The notes below the pieces were generated by a model. It ran no database searches, was not told the origin of the DNA, and saw only the letters and a list, made by a program, of their open reading frames with translations. Below are positions 8,801 through 15,656 of a stretch of DNA of 64,000 nucleotides, piece by piece. Location: assembly GCA_027492675.1 (NCBI GenBank), contig JAPUEI010000097.1, positions 69,623 through 133,622 of the forward strand, written 5' to 3'. Within the stretch, counting starts at the first letter, position 1, and each line of letters starts with the position of its first letter. The DNA comes from Propionibacteriaceae bacterium (GTDB lineage: Bacteria > Actinomycetota > Actinomycetes > Propionibacteriales > Propionibacteriaceae). The translations under genes and the position numbers were made by a program.

Positions 8801-9660
8801 TCCTGGGCAACTCCGGGATGGTCGCCCCGGGGCGCAAGGTGCCCGCCAAGGGGCTGGTCGCCGTCCTGTCGTCGGCTCCCGCGCGTGCGCGCGCCAAGAA
8901 GGCGACCAGCTGGATCGGAAGCCCGCCCACGCTGCTACGCCGCCAGGTCACCGCCTCCAGTTCCTCGTTGACGTTCGACCCCCCGGTCGCCGTACGGGTG
9001 CGACGCGCGCTGGTCGAGGCCTGCCGGATCGTCGCGGTCATGGTCTCCTTCGCGCTCGGAGCCCTCGTCGTGGCCGCACTGGTGGCACTGGCGTCGGTCG
9101 CGTGGTGGCTGGCCCTCGTCCTTTCGGGCGTTGTCCTGCTGGCCGCGGGTGTCGTCTCGACCTGGCTCTCTGTCCTGCCCAAGCGGATCCTGATCGGGAA
9201 GGTGACACCGAGCGAGCACCCGTTGTGGAGCTCGTTCGTGTGGCGCAACGAGCTGGTCGACCAGTTCGTCGAGCTGGTCACGGCACCCTGGTTCGTGCGG
9301 TGGGCGGTCGGGACGCCACTGCTGAACGCCTGGTTGCGCGGGATGGGCGCCCGGATCGGCGAGGGGGTGTGGTGCGAGTCGTACTGGCTGCCCGAGCCCG
9401 ACCTCGTACAGATCGGCGACGGCGCCACCATCGAGCGGGGATGCGTGGTGCAGACCCACCTGTTCCACGATCGCGTACTGGCGTTGGACACCGTGGTGCT
9501 GCGGGGCGGCTCGACGCTGTGTCCCAACAGCGTCGTCCTGCCAGGGGCGGTCGTCGGTCGGCACGCGACGGTCGGGCCGGCGTCCCTGGTCATGCGGGGC
9601 GAGTCGTTGCCGCGCGTGACCCGATGGATCGGGAACCCGATCCGCCCATGGACTGAGTAG
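5812..9660 (+). CDS. Pls/PosA family NRPS-like protein (adenylation-carrier-membrane-LbH)
   Basis: A 1282-residue modular membrane enzyme. Residues 1-490 are an adenylation domain with the core motifs FTSGSTGRPKGVAVTH (about 147), NTYGPTEATV (about 285), a GSGDLV motif, GRADEQIKIGGRRVELGE and the catalytic-lysine motif SGKIDR. A carrier-protein domain follows with the phosphopantetheine serine in DLGGTSL (about residue 530). The rest has hydrophobic membrane segments interleaved with three left-handed beta-helix (hexapeptide acyltransferase-like) regions near 710-800, 950-1050 and 1180-1275. This layout matches the Pls/PosA proteins that make epsilon-poly-lysine-like polymers, but most actinobacterial members have no known product. 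GTG start at 5812, preceded by GGAGGGAGAGGG. The phosphopantetheinyl transferase it needs lies two genes downstream. Confidence 0.9.
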   Translation: MTLRRAHLAPAPRTLLDVFRATADQLPEVHALDNGSEVLNYADLAGAAEEVALELAAQGIGRGDRVGVRISSGTTTLYVAILGTMLAGAAYVPVDADDPDERARTIFEEAGVAAILGNELALTVKDAGRAPVEPLPVVVPEDDAWIIFTSGSTGRPKGVAVTHRAAAAFVDAESRLFLQADPINDADRVMAGLSVAFDASCEEMWLAWRRGACLVPAPRSLVKSGMDLGPWLVAQRITVVSTVPTLAMLWPPHALERVRLLILGGEACPPEIASRYATAAREVWNTYGPTEATVVACAAQVRPGEPVRIGFPLDGWDLAVLDPDGEPVAEGAVGELVIGGVGLARYLDPAADARGYGPKGSLGWERAYGSGDLVVNDPDGLVFVGRADEQIKIGGRRVELGELDAVLSALPGVRGGAAALQTTASGAAVLVGYLVADPDFETSTALEQLRGQLPLTLVPRLAVVDELPTRTSGKIDRAALPWPLAATGSPEPGAARTDEPLSPAEEWLAGLWQDILGTSVTDRHADFFDLGGTSLGVAHLVARIRERQPEAAVTDIYDHGRLADMAERLSRLEANAAPQNERVPPVRRRTQVAQLLALVPLRTLGGLRWLTWMATLGNLVGWLGLPVTPVPWAVVGIGWLLLIVPPGRMLLAALGVRLVLRGVRPGTYPRGGRVHLRLWLAERLAEEVGATGTAGAWAMTWYARLLGAQLGRGVDLHTVPPTTGFLTLGDRSSVEFETDLAGYWLDGDTLHVGTVTVGHDARVGMRSTLGPDAVVGDGAEIGPGSGVTGVVPAGEFWTGSPAHLRSRGARGPWAPPPASHPAWVVGFAVVSTVIAAVPVSGIAAGLAVLWVFARTGGGLGALLGRALLWLPLATLVGFAVTALLVLGLTRLFGLFVVEGHVPVRSLRGLATWATIRLLDEARHWLYPLYAGWFTTIWLRLLGAEIGRDAEASTALLIPKLASVGEGAFLADDTLMGGYELGGGWLRVARTRVGRRAFLGNSGMVAPGRKVPAKGLVAVLSSAPARARAKKATSWIGSPPTLLRRQVTASSSSLTFDPPVAVRVRRALVEACRIVAVMVSFALGALVVAALVALASVAWWLALVLSGVVLLAAGVVSTWLSVLPKRILIGKVTPSEHPLWSSFVWRNELVDQFVELVTAPWFVRWAVGTPLLNAWLRGMGARIGEGVWCESYWLPEPDLVQIGDGATIERGCVVQTHLFHDRVLALDTVVLRGGSTLCPNSVVLPGAVVGRHATVGPASLVMRGESLPRVTRWIGNPIRPWTE

Positions 9661-9670
9661 GATCGCCCGG

Positions 9671-10981
9671 GTGGTGCGAGCGGCGGCTGACCCCTACCTC
9701 CCCGGGCACGGTGACGCCGGCTACGAGGTGATCCACTACGACCTCGATCTCGACTACAAGGTGGCCACCAACCGCCTCGCGGGCTGCGCGACCTTGACCG
9801 TCCGCGCGCTGGCGCCCCTGAGCTCCCTGCGCCTCGACCTGTCCCGGCTGAGCGTCGAGCGTGTCCGGGTCGGCGGCACGCAGCCTGCGAAAGTCGTGAC
9901 GAAGGACCGCTCCATGGTGGTCAAGCTCGCCGCCGAGCTGCCCAAGGGAGCGACCACGACCGTCGAGGTGACGTACAGGGGCAAGCCCCAACCCGTACCC
10001 GGCGCGCACGGGCCCGCCGGGTGGGAGGAGCTGACCGACGGGGTGCTGGTCGCCTCCCAACCGTACGGTGCGCCTTCGTTCTTCCCGTGCAACGACCGAG
10101 CCGACAACAAGGCGACGTACACGATCACCGTCACGACCGAGGCCGACTATCGGGTGGTCGCCACCGGGCGGCCGCTGGGTGCGACGACCCGCGCGGGACG
10201 CACCCGGTGGAGCTTCGACGAGCCCGCTCCCACCTCTCCGTACCTTGTCAGCGTGGCGATCGGCCGCCTCGACGAGGATCCGCTTCCCGGAGCAGGCGAC
10301 AGGATCGCCGTCGTACGTCCCCGCACACTTCGCCTTCCCACGGACACCCCCTTCCGGCGACTTCCGGACATGATGCTCGCCCTCGAGAGCTGGTTCGGCC
10401 CGTACCCTTTTCCGTCCTTCCGGGCCGTCGTGGTGGACGACCCGCTCGAGATCCCGATGGAGGCGCAGGGCATGGCCGTCTTCGGCACCAACCACCTCGG
10501 GCCGGACTGGGACAACGAGCGCCTGGTCGTCCACGAGCTGGCCCATCAGTGGTTCGGGAACTCCGTCACGGCGCCGCGCCTGCGTGACATCTGGCTCCAC
10601 GAGGGCTTCGCCTGCTACGCCGAGTGGCTCTGGTCCGAGGAGCGCGGGCTGACGACGGCCGACGCCCGGGCCGTACACCATCGCGCCTCCCTCGCCGGCC
10701 AGGTACAGACGACACCGCTCTCGGATCCGGGCATGGTCCACATGTTCGACGACTGGGTGTACAAGCGGGGAGCGCTGACCCTGCACGCCCTTCGCGGGGT
10801 CATCGGCGACGAGGCGTTCTTCGGGTTGGCACGTGACTGGATGGCGACGTACGCGGGGGGTACGGCGTCCACCGCGCAGTTCGTCGCGTTGGCCAAGGGC
10901 TGTTCCACGGTCGATCTGGGGCCGCTGTTCTCCGCCTGGCTCGACGCCGTGAAGCTGCCGAAGCTGCCTCGCGTCAACTGA
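9671..10981 (+). CDS. M1 family zinc aminopeptidase
   Basis: A 436-residue metallopeptidase of the aminopeptidase N family. The zinc site HELAHQ is at residues 288-293, with the third ligand Glu311 in WLHEGFACYAE, exactly the HExxH-(18)-E spacing of the clan. An N-terminal beta-sandwich domain (about residues 1-190) precedes the catalytic domain. The C-terminal helical domain of full-length PepN is missing, as in many short actinobacterial members. The GTG start is 10 bp after the Pls/PosA stop, so the two are probably cotranscribed. The 3' end overlaps the convergent phosphopantetheinyl transferase gene by 8 bp. No signal peptide. Confidence 0.88.
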   Translation: MVRAAADPYLPGHGDAGYEVIHYDLDLDYKVATNRLAGCATLTVRALAPLSSLRLDLSRLSVERVRVGGTQPAKVVTKDRSMVVKLAAELPKGATTTVEVTYRGKPQPVPGAHGPAGWEELTDGVLVASQPYGAPSFFPCNDRADNKATYTITVTTEADYRVVATGRPLGATTRAGRTRWSFDEPAPTSPYLVSVAIGRLDEDPLPGAGDRIAVVRPRTLRLPTDTPFRRLPDMMLALESWFGPYPFPSFRAVVVDDPLEIPMEAQGMAVFGTNHLGPDWDNERLVVHELAHQWFGNSVTAPRLRDIWLHEGFACYAEWLWSEERGLTTADARAVHHRASLAGQVQTTPLSDPGMVHMFDDWVYKRGALTLHALRGVIGDEAFFGLARDWMATYAGGTASTAQFVALAKGCSTVDLGPLFSAWLDAVKLPKLPRVN

Positions 10982-11456
10982 CGACGCACCACGCGGCGAC
11001 GTACCCGTCGAGCGGCACCCTGCCCCAGACCGCACCCGGATCGTCGAGCGCGACGGTCGCCGGATCTCGCCGGAGCCCGTCGCCGGTCGCCTTGAGGTAC
11101 GCCTCCTTGAGCACCCACAGCTCCAGGTCGCCCACGTCCGGGGGATCGTTGACGTTCCGTACGCCAGGCGGGGGCGTCACGGCCGTCGACTCGAGGTCCA
11201 CGCCGATGCGACCCGTCGTCGTGGCCACCAGCGTCAGCGCGCCCGCATGGGCCACCGAGACGGCGGCGGGGGTACCGGCGGCCCTCAGCGCAGTGGGGCG
11301 CCCGTGCCGGTCCGACCCACACGCCGGGCACGAGTGTCTGACGGCCACCGGCTCACCCAGCAGGTCAGTGAGCAGGTCCGCGGCGGTCGCGGTGCCCCAG
11401 GCGAGGTGCACGAGGAAGTCGCCAGCCTCCGCCGTCGCCCGTCCCATGCAGATCAC
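10974..11456 (-). CDS. 4'-phosphopantetheinyl transferase (Sfp-like)
   Basis: A 160-residue enzyme that moves 4'-phosphopantetheine from CoA to a carrier-protein serine. The family signature is present: GVDLE (Mg-binding Asp and Glu) in the middle, and the WVLKEAYLKATGDG motif at about 110-125. At 160 residues it is on the short side for Sfp-type enzymes, with an N-terminal half lacking long insertions. The convergent Pls/PosA protein has a carrier domain and is the obvious substrate. This is the last core gene before the island junction about 80 bp away; its start codon is at 11,456. Confidence 0.85.
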   Translation of the reverse strand: MICMGRATAEAGDFLVHLAWGTATAADLLTDLLGEPVAVRHSCPACGSDRHGRPTALRAAGTPAAVSVAHAGALTLVATTTGRIGVDLESTAVTPPPGVRNVNDPPDVGDLELWVLKEAYLKATGDGLRRDPATVALDDPGAVWGRVPLDGYVAAWCVVS

Positions 11457-11539
11457 CCGCCCATGATGGCCCTCTACGGCCAGTCAGGCTTCTCCGGCCA
11501 TCGAGAGGTGGCAGCCGATTCTTCGGCAGCGCCGTCTGT

Positions 11540-11570
11540 GGGACGAGTCGGCCTGTAAGCCGGACTCTGT
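11540..11570. repeat. Duplicate of rnpB 3' end, putative attachment site (left)
   Basis: The sequence GGGACGAGTCGGCCTGTAAG and the five bases after it equal the 3' terminus of rnpB at 36,715-36,739. One mismatch (C for T) then precedes five more matching bases, giving 30 of 31. It has the same orientation as the rnpB copy. The rest of RNase P RNA is absent here, so this is not a functional RNA gene. Confidence 0.8.
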
Positions 11571-11790
11571 GCTGTGCTCAGCGAACGGGAGTTGGTCGCG
11601 TTGGCCTGCGTTGTCAAAGCTAGGCTGGCTAGGTGTTTCACGATGGGATCGTTGGTGGCTTCTGGGGCGTGCTGGCGATTCTGCGGACTCCCTCCGGACT
11701 CCCAACCCATACCTAAGGTCGGCGCCATCAGCCGATCGCATGTGGGCGGCGCCGACGTGCCGCACCAATCACCGGTGATCCCTAGCGTCA

Positions 11791-11857
11791 GGGGCGACAG
11801 GACTCGAACCTGGGGCGGCCGGAACCACTGTATGGCTCTGGCTTCACCCGTTGCCCC
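11791..11857 (-). tRNA. Degenerate tRNA-like sequence (probable pseudo-tRNA)
   Basis: On the minus strand a perfect T-loop (GGTTCGAGTCC) is followed by an acceptor 3' strand (TCGCCCC) that pairs imperfectly with the 5' GGGGCAA. An anticodon arm can be drawn as GAGCC-ATACAGT-GGTTC, which gives a 7-nt loop with anticodon ACA. The D arm is about six bases too short and position 8 is not U. The total is 67 nt against the usual 71-77. It lies next to the island's attachment repeat. It is either a decayed tRNA carried by the element or a remnant of another integration site. I do not think it is a functional tRNA. Confidence 0.35.
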
Positions 11858-11961
11858 AAATACGCTCCGAGCCGCATCGCCCGCCAGGCATAGCCAAGCG
11901 AAACCCGGCGATGTCGCGCAAGGCTGCCGCGAGTACTCGGACCCTTACGAGCAGGGCCGGG

Positions 11962-12312
11962 TCACGGGTGGAAGTGGGACGCGATGACTGTGAGGCCGAT
12001 CACGGCGAGCAGCAGCGCAGTGGCGGCGGTGAGCAGGGGGAGACGTCCGTCGTGGGGAAGGTCGTCGTTGCCGGCAGTGAGGTGGCCGTGGAGTCGGCGG
12101 TAGCGCGCGTGGGAGGTGCTGAACAGTGTGGTGGCGATCGCGGCGACGATGAGGGTCGGTATTGCGGACCAGTCGCCGATGACTGGTCGGGTCAGCTTGG
12201 GGATCGCGAGGGCAATGCCGAACAGGGTGATGGCTAGTCGTTGCCAGGCCAGCGTGGTGCGTTCGGGCTGCAGTCCTTCGTCCCAGACCGTGTCCTCGAT
12301 GGGTTGGGTCAT
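11962..12312 (-). CDS. DUF202 family small membrane protein (second copy)
   Basis: A 116-residue protein with the DUF202 signature: ERTTLAWQRLAI near residue 17, then three hydrophobic helices at about 25-48, 55-72 and 92-112. The start at 12,312 shares an ATGA with the stop of the DUF202 gene upstream, so translation is coupled. The family is found in fungal and bacterial membranes and its function is unknown. Last gene of a three-gene unit begun by the sulfatase maturase. It carries a further 41 open codons upstream that are only the antisense or out-of-frame part of its neighbour. Confidence 0.8.
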   Translation of the reverse strand: MTQPIEDTVWDEGLQPERTTLAWQRLAITLFGIALAIPKLTRPVIGDWSAIPTLIVAAIATTLFSTSHARYRRLHGHLTAGNDDLPHDGRLPLLTAATALLLAVIGLTVIASHFHP

Positions 12313-12665
12313 GGCAGTAGGAGCCCGAGTACGAGCAGGAGTCCAGCAGCGGTGACGGTTGCCGCGAGTAGCGGAAGGATGCGGGCAGGGGGGAGCGGGC
12401 TGCGTTCGCGGAGGGCGGTTTCGACGGTGGCCCATCCGAACCAGGCTTGGATCGGGCAGGCTGTGCCGCCGAGGACGAGGATGATGGCCGCAGCCAGACG
12501 CAGGCCCGGATGCAGGTTCACTGCAAGGGCTTCGAGGCCGACTCCGACGGAGATGAGCGCCAGGCCGGTGCTTACCCAGGCCAGGAACGTACGTTCGTTG
12601 GCCAGGGAGAAGCGGGCGTCGGGTTCGCTGCCGCGGGTGTAGACCCGACCAGGGAACCTGGTCAT
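12309..12665 (-). CDS. DUF202 family small membrane protein (first copy)
   Basis: A 118-residue polytopic protein. The N-terminus carries the family motif (ARFSLANERTFLAWVSTGLA, residues 16-35), followed by three membrane helices. The ATG at 12,665 overlaps the maturase stop in an ATGA. It differs from the following DUF202 protein but has the same fold pattern; tandem DUF202 pairs are common. Their link with a sulfatase maturase is unusual, and the sequence offers no biochemical clue. Confidence 0.8.
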   Translation of the reverse strand: MTRFPGRVYTRGSEPDARFSLANERTFLAWVSTGLALISVGVGLEALAVNLHPGLRLAAAIILVLGGTACPIQAWFGWATVETALRERSPLPPARILPLLAATVTAAGLLLVLGLLLP

Positions 12666-13918
12666 GTGGGTGGGGTCCTGTTCATGATGTTGGAGGCGGG
12701 TTGGCCGCGGCGGATCAGGTGGGCCATGGTTTCGATGGCGGGCCAGGCGTGGGTGAAGAACTGGTAGTAGCCGGCGCAGAGGTAGTTGAGTCCGGGTTCG
12801 TCGTCGCTGGTTGTGGTGAAGCGATCCTTCGGGCATCCGCCGTTGCAGGCCCACCTGACGGGGCATTCGAGGCATTGGCGGGGCAGGGTGGTGCGCTTGT
12901 CGCGTCCGAACTGGCGTTGCTGGGGTAGCGCCAGGAGGTCGGCGAACGCGTCGGTGGTGATGCTGCCGAGGCGGTAGTCGGGTTCGACGTAGTGGTCGCA
13001 GGAGTAGACGTCGCCGTTGTGTTCCATGGCGATCGCGCGGCCGCATTCGGGGGCGTGGACGCACAGGCTGTACTGGCCGAACAGGGCGCCCAGGGTGACA
13101 TCGAAGTGCTGGACGAACACGTCGCCGACGTCATGGGATAGCCACTCGTCGAAGACCGCCGTGAGGAAGGCGCCCCACTGCTGGGGAGTGACCGTGCGGG
13201 AGGTGACCCCGGTCCCGTTCTGGGTGTAGAGGACGTGGTCGCCGCGCTCGTCGCGGTAGCCGCGTTCGGCGTCGTTCTCGTGTCCGGTCTCGACCCGTTC
13301 CACGATCGGGATGAACTGCACGAAGGTCGCGCCCAGGTCGTCGCGGAAGTGCCGGTACACCTCGAGCGGGTGGTCGGCGTTGGCGGCGTTGACGGTGCAC
13401 AGGATGTTGGTGTCCACCCCGTGACGGCGCAGCACGTCCCAGCCGCGGCGGACCTGCTCGTACGTGCCACGGCCGGCCTTGTTCACTCGGTAGGAGTCGT
13501 GGAGCGCTGCCGGCCCGTCGATGCTCAGCCCGACCAGGAACTTGTGCTCGGCCAGGAACTCGCCCCACTCGTCATCCAGCAGGGTGCCGTTGGTCTGGAT
13601 CGCGTGCTGCACCTGTTGACGCGGTCGGCGATACAGCTCACTGAGTCGGACTGCCTCGCGGAAGAACGCCAACCCCCGGAGCGTCGGCTCGCCTCCCTGC
13701 CAACCGATGGTGACCTCCCCGTCGGGTTGGGCATCCAGGTACGACCGTACGAACCGATCGAGGGTGTCTGCGGTCATCCGCTGGTCGTCGTGGCCCCACA
13801 GCACTTCCTTGGATAAGAAGAAGCAGTACGAGCAGTCGAGGTTGCACGCCGCACCAGTCGGCTTCGTGATCAGCGAGAACGGCAGTCGCGAGGGCCGTGC
13901 CGTAGGGGTCTCAGACAT
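12662..13918 (-). CDS. Radical-SAM sulfatase maturase (anSME-like)
   Basis: A 418-residue radical S-adenosylmethionine/SPASM enzyme that converts the active-site Cys or Ser of sulfatases to formylglycine in the cytosol. The [4Fe-4S] motif CNLDCSYC is at residues 25-32 (Cys25, Cys29, Cys32), followed by the GWQGGEPTLRG SAM-binding loop near 75-85. The C-terminal SPASM region has the cysteine pattern CVHAPECG, YSCDHY, QCLECPVRWACNGGCPKDR and a final LCAGYY. A GGAG ribosome-binding site lies before the ATG. The three sulfatases in the island carry Cys at the modification site and lack signal peptides, so they are natural substrates. The gene is 162 bp downstream of the sulfatase gene at 14,081-15,595 and on the same strand. 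Confidence 0.92.
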   Translation of the reverse strand: MSETPTARPSRLPFSLITKPTGAACNLDCSYCFFLSKEVLWGHDDQRMTADTLDRFVRSYLDAQPDGEVTIGWQGGEPTLRGLAFFREAVRLSELYRRPRQQVQHAIQTNGTLLDDEWGEFLAEHKFLVGLSIDGPAALHDSYRVNKAGRGTYEQVRRGWDVLRRHGVDTNILCTVNAANADHPLEVYRHFRDDLGATFVQFIPIVERVETGHENDAERGYRDERGDHVLYTQNGTGVTSRTVTPQQWGAFLTAVFDEWLSHDVGDVFVQHFDVTLGALFGQYSLCVHAPECGRAIAMEHNGDVYSCDHYVEPDYRLGSITTDAFADLLALPQQRQFGRDKRTTLPRQCLECPVRWACNGGCPKDRFTTTSDDEPGLNYLCAGYYQFFTHAWPAIETMAHLIRRGQPASNIMNRTPPT

Positions 13919-14080
13919 CTCAGCTCCAGCAGGGAGGGGGTAGAAGGCACGACGACGTCCTTGCTGCGTCCTCGTACCGTAACCGGCAATCCGTCGAGTG
14001 CCTCCTCCCTTTGCAACGCGCCCACGGCGCTCCTGGATCAGGTGTAGCTACTCGACGATGGTTCGTGCAAGACGACATCT

Positions 14081-15595
14081 TCAGCTCGTCGCGGCGATGT
14101 TGGCGACGTAGTTCTTGATCCGGGCGAAGACTTCCTCGTCGTACGGACCCCACTCGGGATGCGGGGTGCCCGAGCCGCGGTAGGGCTCGTCTCGGTAGTG
14201 GGACTGGATGTCGGCGAGCTTCGCTTCCAGGTCGGTCCGCACGGCGGCATATGCCGGGTCATCGGCGACGTTCGTGAGCTCTTGAGGATCTGCGCGCCGG
14301 TCGTACAGCTCCCACTCGGGGTCGTAGGTCAGCTCCGAGGCGCCGGGGACGCCGAGCCCGGCGCCGTAGTAGTAGATGAGCTTGTACTGATCGGTGACGA
14401 TGCCGTAGTGGCCCGGGGCATGGTGGATGGGGTCGTCGTGCTCCCAGTAGCGGTAGTAGGCCGCGTCGGGCCAGTCGTCGACCGTCTCGCCGCGCAGCAG
14501 CGTGCGGAAGGAACGCCCCTGGTTGGCGGGCAGGACCTCGTTCACGTCGAGGCCGCAGATGTCGAGGAAGGTAGCGGCGAAGTCGACGTTGGTGATGATC
14601 GCCTCGCAGGTACTCCCGGGCTGGATCTCGGCGGGCCAGCGCATGAGCATGGGCATCTGCAGCGACTGGTCGAACATGAGCCGCTTGTCGAACCATCCGT
14701 GGTCGCCGAGGAAGAAGCCCTGGTCCGACGTGTAGACGACCAGGGTGTTCTCGGCCAGTCCGACGGCGTCGAGGTGGTCCAGCAGCCGTCCGATGTTGTC
14801 GTCGATGGACTGGACGGTCTGGAGGTAGTCACGCATGTAGATCTGGTACTTCCAGTGCATCCGTGCCGACCGGTTCTCTGGTCCCCGTAGCTCCTGCGGC
14901 ACGGGCTGCTTGAGGTCGTCGGCCCCCATGTCGTCGGCGATCGTCATGTGGACGCCTTGGATGGCCCGGCTCCGGCTGGCGTGGTCGTCGAAGAAGGTCT
15001 CCGGCTCCGGGATGGTGCCGTCGTTGTACAGGTGCTTGTGCTTCTCGTCGGGGATCCAGGGGCGGTGCGGAGCCTTGTGGTGGACCATCATGCAGAACGG
15101 CCGATCGGGGTCGCGCTGGTCGATGAAGTCCAGCGCCAGGTCGGTGACGATGTCGGTCGCGTAGCCGTCGACGACGTGTTCGCCCTGCGCGTCGATCATC
15201 TTGGGGTTGATGTAGTCACCTTGACCGGGGAAGATCCGCCAGGCGTCGAAGTTCCGGGGCACAGCGTTCCCGTGCTCGCCCAGGTGCCACTTCCCGAACA
15301 TCGCGGTCTGGTAGTCGGTGTGCTCCTTGAGGGCGTCGATGAACGTGGGGACGCGGTAGTCGATCTCGGTCCAGATGGAGCTGACGCCGTTGATGTGGCT
15401 GTACGTGCCGGTCAGGATCGTCGCTCGGGAGGGACTGCACACCGAGTTGGTGCAGTACACAGCGTCCAGGCGTATGCCTTCCTTGGCGATCCGGTCCATG
15501 TACGGGGTGTGGTTGACCCGGCTGCCGTACGCGGAGATGGCGTGGGCCGCGTGGTCGTCAGACATGATGAAGATCAGATTGGGCTTGGTCGTCAT
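14081..15595 (-). CDS. Cys-type sulfatase (mucin-desulfating/GlcNAc-6-sulfatase-like)
   Basis: A 504-residue type I sulfatase of the alkaline phosphatase superfamily. The metal-binding start is IFIMSDDHAAHA (residues 8-19). The formylglycine signature CSPSRATILTG begins at Cys53. Further family motifs are GKWHLGEHG, HKAPHRPW and YTSDQGFFLGDHGWFDKR. The sequence style resembles the COG3119 group that contains GlcNAc-6-O-sulfatases; the exact substrate cannot be told. No signal peptide is present, so it acts in the cytosol on imported material. It is the last gene of the leftward catabolic operon, 61 bp after the CHR transporter. It ends with a short Thr/Ser tail. Confidence 0.9.
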   Translation of the reverse strand: MTTKPNLIFIMSDDHAAHAISAYGSRVNHTPYMDRIAKEGIRLDAVYCTNSVCSPSRATILTGTYSHINGVSSIWTEIDYRVPTFIDALKEHTDYQTAMFGKWHLGEHGNAVPRNFDAWRIFPGQGDYINPKMIDAQGEHVVDGYATDIVTDLALDFIDQRDPDRPFCMMVHHKAPHRPWIPDEKHKHLYNDGTIPEPETFFDDHASRSRAIQGVHMTIADDMGADDLKQPVPQELRGPENRSARMHWKYQIYMRDYLQTVQSIDDNIGRLLDHLDAVGLAENTLVVYTSDQGFFLGDHGWFDKRLMFDQSLQMPMLMRWPAEIQPGSTCEAIITNVDFAATFLDICGLDVNEVLPANQGRSFRTLLRGETVDDWPDAAYYRYWEHDDPIHHAPGHYGIVTDQYKLIYYYGAGLGVPGASELTYDPEWELYDRRADPQELTNVADDPAYAAVRTDLEAKLADIQSHYRDEPYRGSGTPHPEWGPYDEEVFARIKNYVANIAATS

Positions 15596-15656
15596 GGCAG
15601 TGCCTTTCTGGAGAGTCGCCGGCCGTGTGTGGCAGGGAGCTTCGGTTTCATTCGGG

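Larger units (their letters stand above)
11457..11961. other. Gene-free left junction of the island
   Basis: A stretch of about 500 bp without a convincing gene. It contains the duplicate of the rnpB 3' end (11,540-11,570), a segment around 11,676-11,735 that partly matches the sequence beside rnpB at the other island end (TTCTGCGGAC...CGGACTCC...AAGGT-GG-GCCATC), a 12-bp palindrome ATCACCGGTGAT at 11,768-11,779, and a tRNA-like sequence (11,791-11,857). Short open frames here have no recognisable domain. Confidence 0.7.

Noticed and set aside
7156-9593. Long open frames on the minus strand (474 and 704 codons) opposite the Pls/PosA gene
   Set aside because: They mirror the third-codon GC bias of the real gene, have no domains, and the plus-strand protein is full length.
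11474-11728. Possible integrase remnant at the left junction
   Set aside because: The 84-codon frame has no tyrosine- or serine-recombinase motif and overlaps the repeat; it looks like non-coding attachment DNA.
11540-11870. tmRNA or a second RNase P RNA gene
   Set aside because: Only the last 30 bases of rnpB are present and there is no tag-peptide frame or tmRNA ends.
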